NCBI GenBank assembly: GCA_030039695.1
Contig: JASHVB010000475.1
Location: forward strand, 1-16,191
Reading direction: 5' to 3'
Origin: Acetobacteraceae bacterium
Lineage (GTDB): Bacteria > Pseudomonadota > Alphaproteobacteria > Acetobacterales > Acetobacteraceae
Length of the DNA stretch: 16,191 nucleotides
Shown here: in pieces, positions 14,015 to 16,191 of the stretch
Layout of the letters: each line of letters begins with the position of its first letter
Position numbering within the stretch: the first letter of the stretch is position 1
Notes under the pieces: model-generated
Seen by the model: the letters and a program-made list of their open reading frames with translations, nothing else
The model's database searches: none
Told to the model about the DNA's origin: nothing
Translations under genes and position numbers: made by a program

Positions 14015-15217
14015 ATGCAAATTGCCCGCGTCGAAACCTTCCTGTTCGATCCCGGTCTGGCCAAGAATCTATTGTTCTGCCGCATCGAAACGGATAACGG
14101 ATTGCACGGCTGGGGCGAGGCCTATGTCACGCCGGGCAAGGAGCAAGTGATCGAGCATCTGCTGCAACACATGGGCAGATACATGCTGGGTCGCAGCGCA
14201 TTCAGCATCCGGCACACCGCGCAAGTGATCTTCGATGATTTCGCGATGCGTCGTACGTCGCTGGATTTGTTGTCGGCGTGGAGCGCGATCGAGCTTGCAA
14301 TGTGGGACACCGTCGCCAAACATGCTGGATTGCCGCTGTACAACCTGCTTGGTGGTGCATCGCGTGAGCGGGTGAAGGTCTATGCCAATGGCTGGTCGGT
14401 TGGAACAGAGTCGATAGAGCATAATTGCGAGCGTGCGCTGAAGGTGAAGGAAATGGGGTTCACCGCGCTGAAATGGGATCCATTCCCCGGGCCGTGGCGC
14501 AGCTTCATCCATCGCGAAGATGAGGACCACGTGGTCCGGTATGTGCGCAAGATGCGCGAGACTCTGGGGCCGGATTTCACGCTGCTGATCGAAGCGCATC
14601 GCCGGCTGGCGCCGATGCACGCGATCCGCATCGGCAAGCGCATCGCGGATTACGATATCGGATGGTACGAGGAACCGTGCCTGTGTGACAATATCGAGCT
14701 GGTGGCGGAAGTCCGCCGCGCTCTGCCCGGCCTGCCGATTGTCACCGGTGAGGCGATCTACTCGAAGGAAGCCTGGGCCCAGGCGTTCGCTGCGCGCGCG
14801 GCGGACATTATCAATCCGGATATCTGCAATTGCGGCGGCCTGTCGGCGATGCTGGACATAGCGGCAATGGCGCAACCGCACGCAGTAGCGGTTGCGCCAC
14901 ATAACTACAATTCAACACTGGTGGGGCTGGCGGCGACCGTGCAGTTGGCGGCGATGATTCCGAATTTCTGGATTGCAGAGTGCTTTGTCAATCTGAAGCC
15001 GACGTGTGATGCGATCGCAGTGACGCCGCTGGTGGTCCAAGACAGTTTCGTCGAACTGCCGACGGCACCGGGGCATGGAATCGATATCGATGTTGAGAAG
15101 CTGCGGGCGCGTCCGTATCGTGACATGGGGGTGCGGACCGGGAAGGCGTTGCGCTCTTACAGGGAAGAGTTCCCGCGGAAGAATTACGTGGTGGGGGCCA
15201 CAAGGACGGGATACTGA
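14015..15217 (+). CDS. Mandelate racemase/muconate lactonizing enzyme family protein (probable sugar-acid dehydratase)
   Basis: A 400-residue enolase-superfamily enzyme of the mandelate racemase subgroup, which abstracts the proton next to a carboxylate using Mg2+. Seen: N-terminal capping domain with HGWGEAYVTPG; Lys153 in TALKWDPF; metal ligand Glu193 and His195 in LIEAHRR; WYEEP with Glu219; TGEAIYS with Glu246; INPDICNCGG with Asp269; and APHNYNS with His296, forming the Asp-His dyad. The spacing from 193 to 219 and from 246 to 296 equals that of E. coli D-galactonate dehydratase, so syn-dehydration of an aldonic or uronic acid is the best guess. ATG at 14015 follows CGGAG at 8 bases. It is divergent from the crotonase gene and followed after 132 bases by the racemase-like gene. 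Confidence 0.9.
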   Translation: MQIARVETFLFDPGLAKNLLFCRIETDNGLHGWGEAYVTPGKEQVIEHLLQHMGRYMLGRSAFSIRHTAQVIFDDFAMRRTSLDLLSAWSAIELAMWDTVAKHAGLPLYNLLGGASRERVKVYANGWSVGTESIEHNCERALKVKEMGFTALKWDPFPGPWRSFIHREDEDHVVRYVRKMRETLGPDFTLLIEAHRRLAPMHAIRIGKRIADYDIGWYEEPCLCDNIELVAEVRRALPGLPIVTGEAIYSKEAWAQAFAARAADIINPDICNCGGLSAMLDIAAMAQPHAVAVAPHNYNSTLVGLAATVQLAAMIPNFWIAECFVNLKPTCDAIAVTPLVVQDSFVELPTAPGHGIDIDVEKLRARPYRDMGVRTGKALRSYREEFPRKNYVVGATRTGY

Positions 15218-15349
15218 CATGTCGCGGTGGCCCACGAGTTAGTCAAGGAGAGCTCCTGGTCAGCCGATGGCGATCGACGTAGAGAAGCGGCAGGGGTAGC
15301 GGCGCGAACCTACGGCGGGTCGTGACCAGCGTGTCTTGGGAGAGAGGCG

Positions 15350-16042
15350 ATGCGGCACTTCGGCGTTCTAATTCCGTCCACTAACACCACCTGCGAGATC
15401 GAATTCGGCCGCCTCGTGCCGCCCAGCCTGCAGGTTCACGTCGCGCGTCTGGGCAAAGGCGGCGCCGGTCCATTCGTGCCGAGCAACGATGAGGACATTG
15501 ACTATCAGTCGAAGCTGCTCGGTTCCGCCAAAGTCGAAGTGATTTCACTCGCGCAGACCTCCGCTAGTCTGTTCTCCGAGAATTACGACGAGGACGTGAT
15601 GCGCCGCATGAGCGCCGGTGCCGGCGTCCCCGCGATCACCTCGGCACAGGCGGTGGGTCAGGCGTTACAAGCATTGGGCGTGCTGCGGATTGCGATCGTG
15701 TCACCCTATTCGCCGCCGGTGATCGAGCGTGCGCGGCACTATTATGAGACAAAATACGGCATGCAGGTCGCAGCGCTGCACAGCTTCAACGCGAGTGACG
15801 CCTACGCGATCGGGTTACTCGGGCCGGAGAGCGCGCGTGACGCGTTCGCGAAGATCGACCGCCCGGAGATCGATGCGTTCATGGTGCCGGGGGGAAACTT
15901 CCCGACGATGACTTACATCGCCGAGTGGGAGCACGAATTCGGCAAGCCGGTGGTCACTACGAACCAGGCCGCGTTGTGGGCAATGCTGCGCATCATGCGG
16001 GCGGAGGAGAAGCTGTCAGGATTGGGACGGCTGCTTGCCTAA
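15350..16042 (+). CDS. Asp/Glu racemase superfamily protein, maleate isomerase/arylmalonate decarboxylase-like, without catalytic cysteines
   Basis: A 230-residue protein of the Asp/Glu racemase fold, in the maleate cis-trans isomerase/arylmalonate decarboxylase branch (LIPSTNTTCEIEF at 7-19, YDEDVMRRM, GVPAITSAQAVGQAL, IAIVSPYSPP). Enzymes of this fold use one or two cysteines. Here the first site reads SLAQTSAS (Gln69 where ACTS is usual) and the second reads VPGGNFPT (Pro180-Gly181 where a Cys is usual). The only Cys in the protein is Cys15, outside both sites. The fold is therefore clear but the chemistry is not: it could bind a small dicarboxylate or run another reaction. ATG at 15350 follows GGGAGAGAGGCG. 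It is separated by 132 gene-free bases from the dehydratase gene and may be cotranscribed with it. Confidence 0.85.
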   Translation: MRHFGVLIPSTNTTCEIEFGRLVPPSLQVHVARLGKGGAGPFVPSNDEDIDYQSKLLGSAKVEVISLAQTSASLFSENYDEDVMRRMSAGAGVPAITSAQAVGQALQALGVLRIAIVSPYSPPVIERARHYYETKYGMQVAALHSFNASDAYAIGLLGPESARDAFAKIDRPEIDAFMVPGGNFPTMTYIAEWEHEFGKPVVTTNQAALWAMLRIMRAEEKLSGLGRLLA

Positions 16043-16144
16043 TCTACCCTTCCGCTTGGTGGGCGATGTCGGCGCGAAGCGCGGGGCCGCCCGCACGAAT
16101 CGTCCATGCCCTCGGCGCCTCGCCCGCGATGCTTTGCGTCGCAA

Positions 16145-16169
16145 CCTTTCCCTCGCTGCGCGGGAGAGG
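16145..16169. repeat. GGGAGAGG-type hairpin at right edge
   Basis: CCTTTCCC (16145-16152) pairs with GGGAGAGG (16162-16169) over 8 bases with one wobble. The motif recalls the palindrome near 2416-2453. The 149 bases from 16043 to the window end otherwise contain no supported gene. The hairpin may terminate the racemase-like gene, though no U-tract follows. Confidence 0.4.
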
Positions 16170-16191
16170 TTTATTAGACAGTCGCGTGCGG

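Noticed and set aside
14069..14902. A 277-codon minus-strand frame inside the dehydratase gene
   Set aside because: It is antisense to a complete enolase-superfamily gene with ordered catalytic residues; composition is that of a shadow.
16043..16191. An open minus-strand frame from the right edge ending at about 16043, as a possible C-terminus of a neighbouring gene
   Set aside because: It runs through a palindrome and its roughly 40 residues match no family I recognise; it is more likely non-coding.

Overview
The window is GC-rich, densely packed bacterial DNA. Its gene style suggests an alphaproteobacterium, perhaps Rhodospirillales/Acetobacteraceae: a Liv-type ABC transporter beside many small-molecule catabolic enzymes, a ribonuclease D with HRDC domain, and GC-rich palindromes between genes. 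This placement is an inference; there is no rRNA or other marker gene. No tRNA, CRISPR array, transposase or phage gene was seen.

Layout. (1) 1-2408, minus strand: a tight operon of a Gfo/Idh/MocA dehydrogenase, a shrunken remnant of a second Gfo/Idh/MocA dehydrogenase, a CinA-type NMN amidohydrolase domain protein and a ketopantoate-reductase-like gene that runs off the left edge. (2) 2558-3304, plus: an SDR dehydrogenase, closed by a palindrome. (3) 3381-6002, minus: an M81 (MlrC-like) metallopeptidase and a COG3618-type amidohydrolase/lactonase. (4) 6168-9964, plus: an operon with a possible 18-codon leader, then livG, livF, livH, livM and a 4-oxalocrotonate-tautomerase-like gene; no substrate-binding protein gene is present. 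(5) 10195-13942: ribonuclease D (minus), an alpha/beta hydrolase (plus), a YeeZ-like NAD(P) protein (minus) and a crotonase (minus). (6) 14015-16042, plus: an enolase-superfamily dehydratase and an Asp/Glu-racemase/maleate-isomerase-like protein that lacks catalytic cysteines.

How the genes may work together. Dehydrogenases (Gfo/Idh/MocA, SDR), a lactonase-type amidohydrolase, a mandelate-racemase-subgroup dehydratase, a crotonase, a tautomerase and a Liv-type importer are the enzyme kinds needed to import and oxidise a sugar acid, lactone or other carboxylate. They lie in several transcription units separated by general-maintenance genes, so a single pathway is a hypothesis. The substrate cannot be read from the sequence.

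Most worth a second look: the decayed dehydrogenase that keeps an open, translationally coupled frame; the arginine-rich leader that ends in a TGATG overlap with livG; the cysteine-less racemase-family protein; the tautomerase without Arg39 and Phe50; the mirrored Shine-Dalgarno arms between the divergent crotonase and dehydratase genes; and three related palindromic elements between genes.
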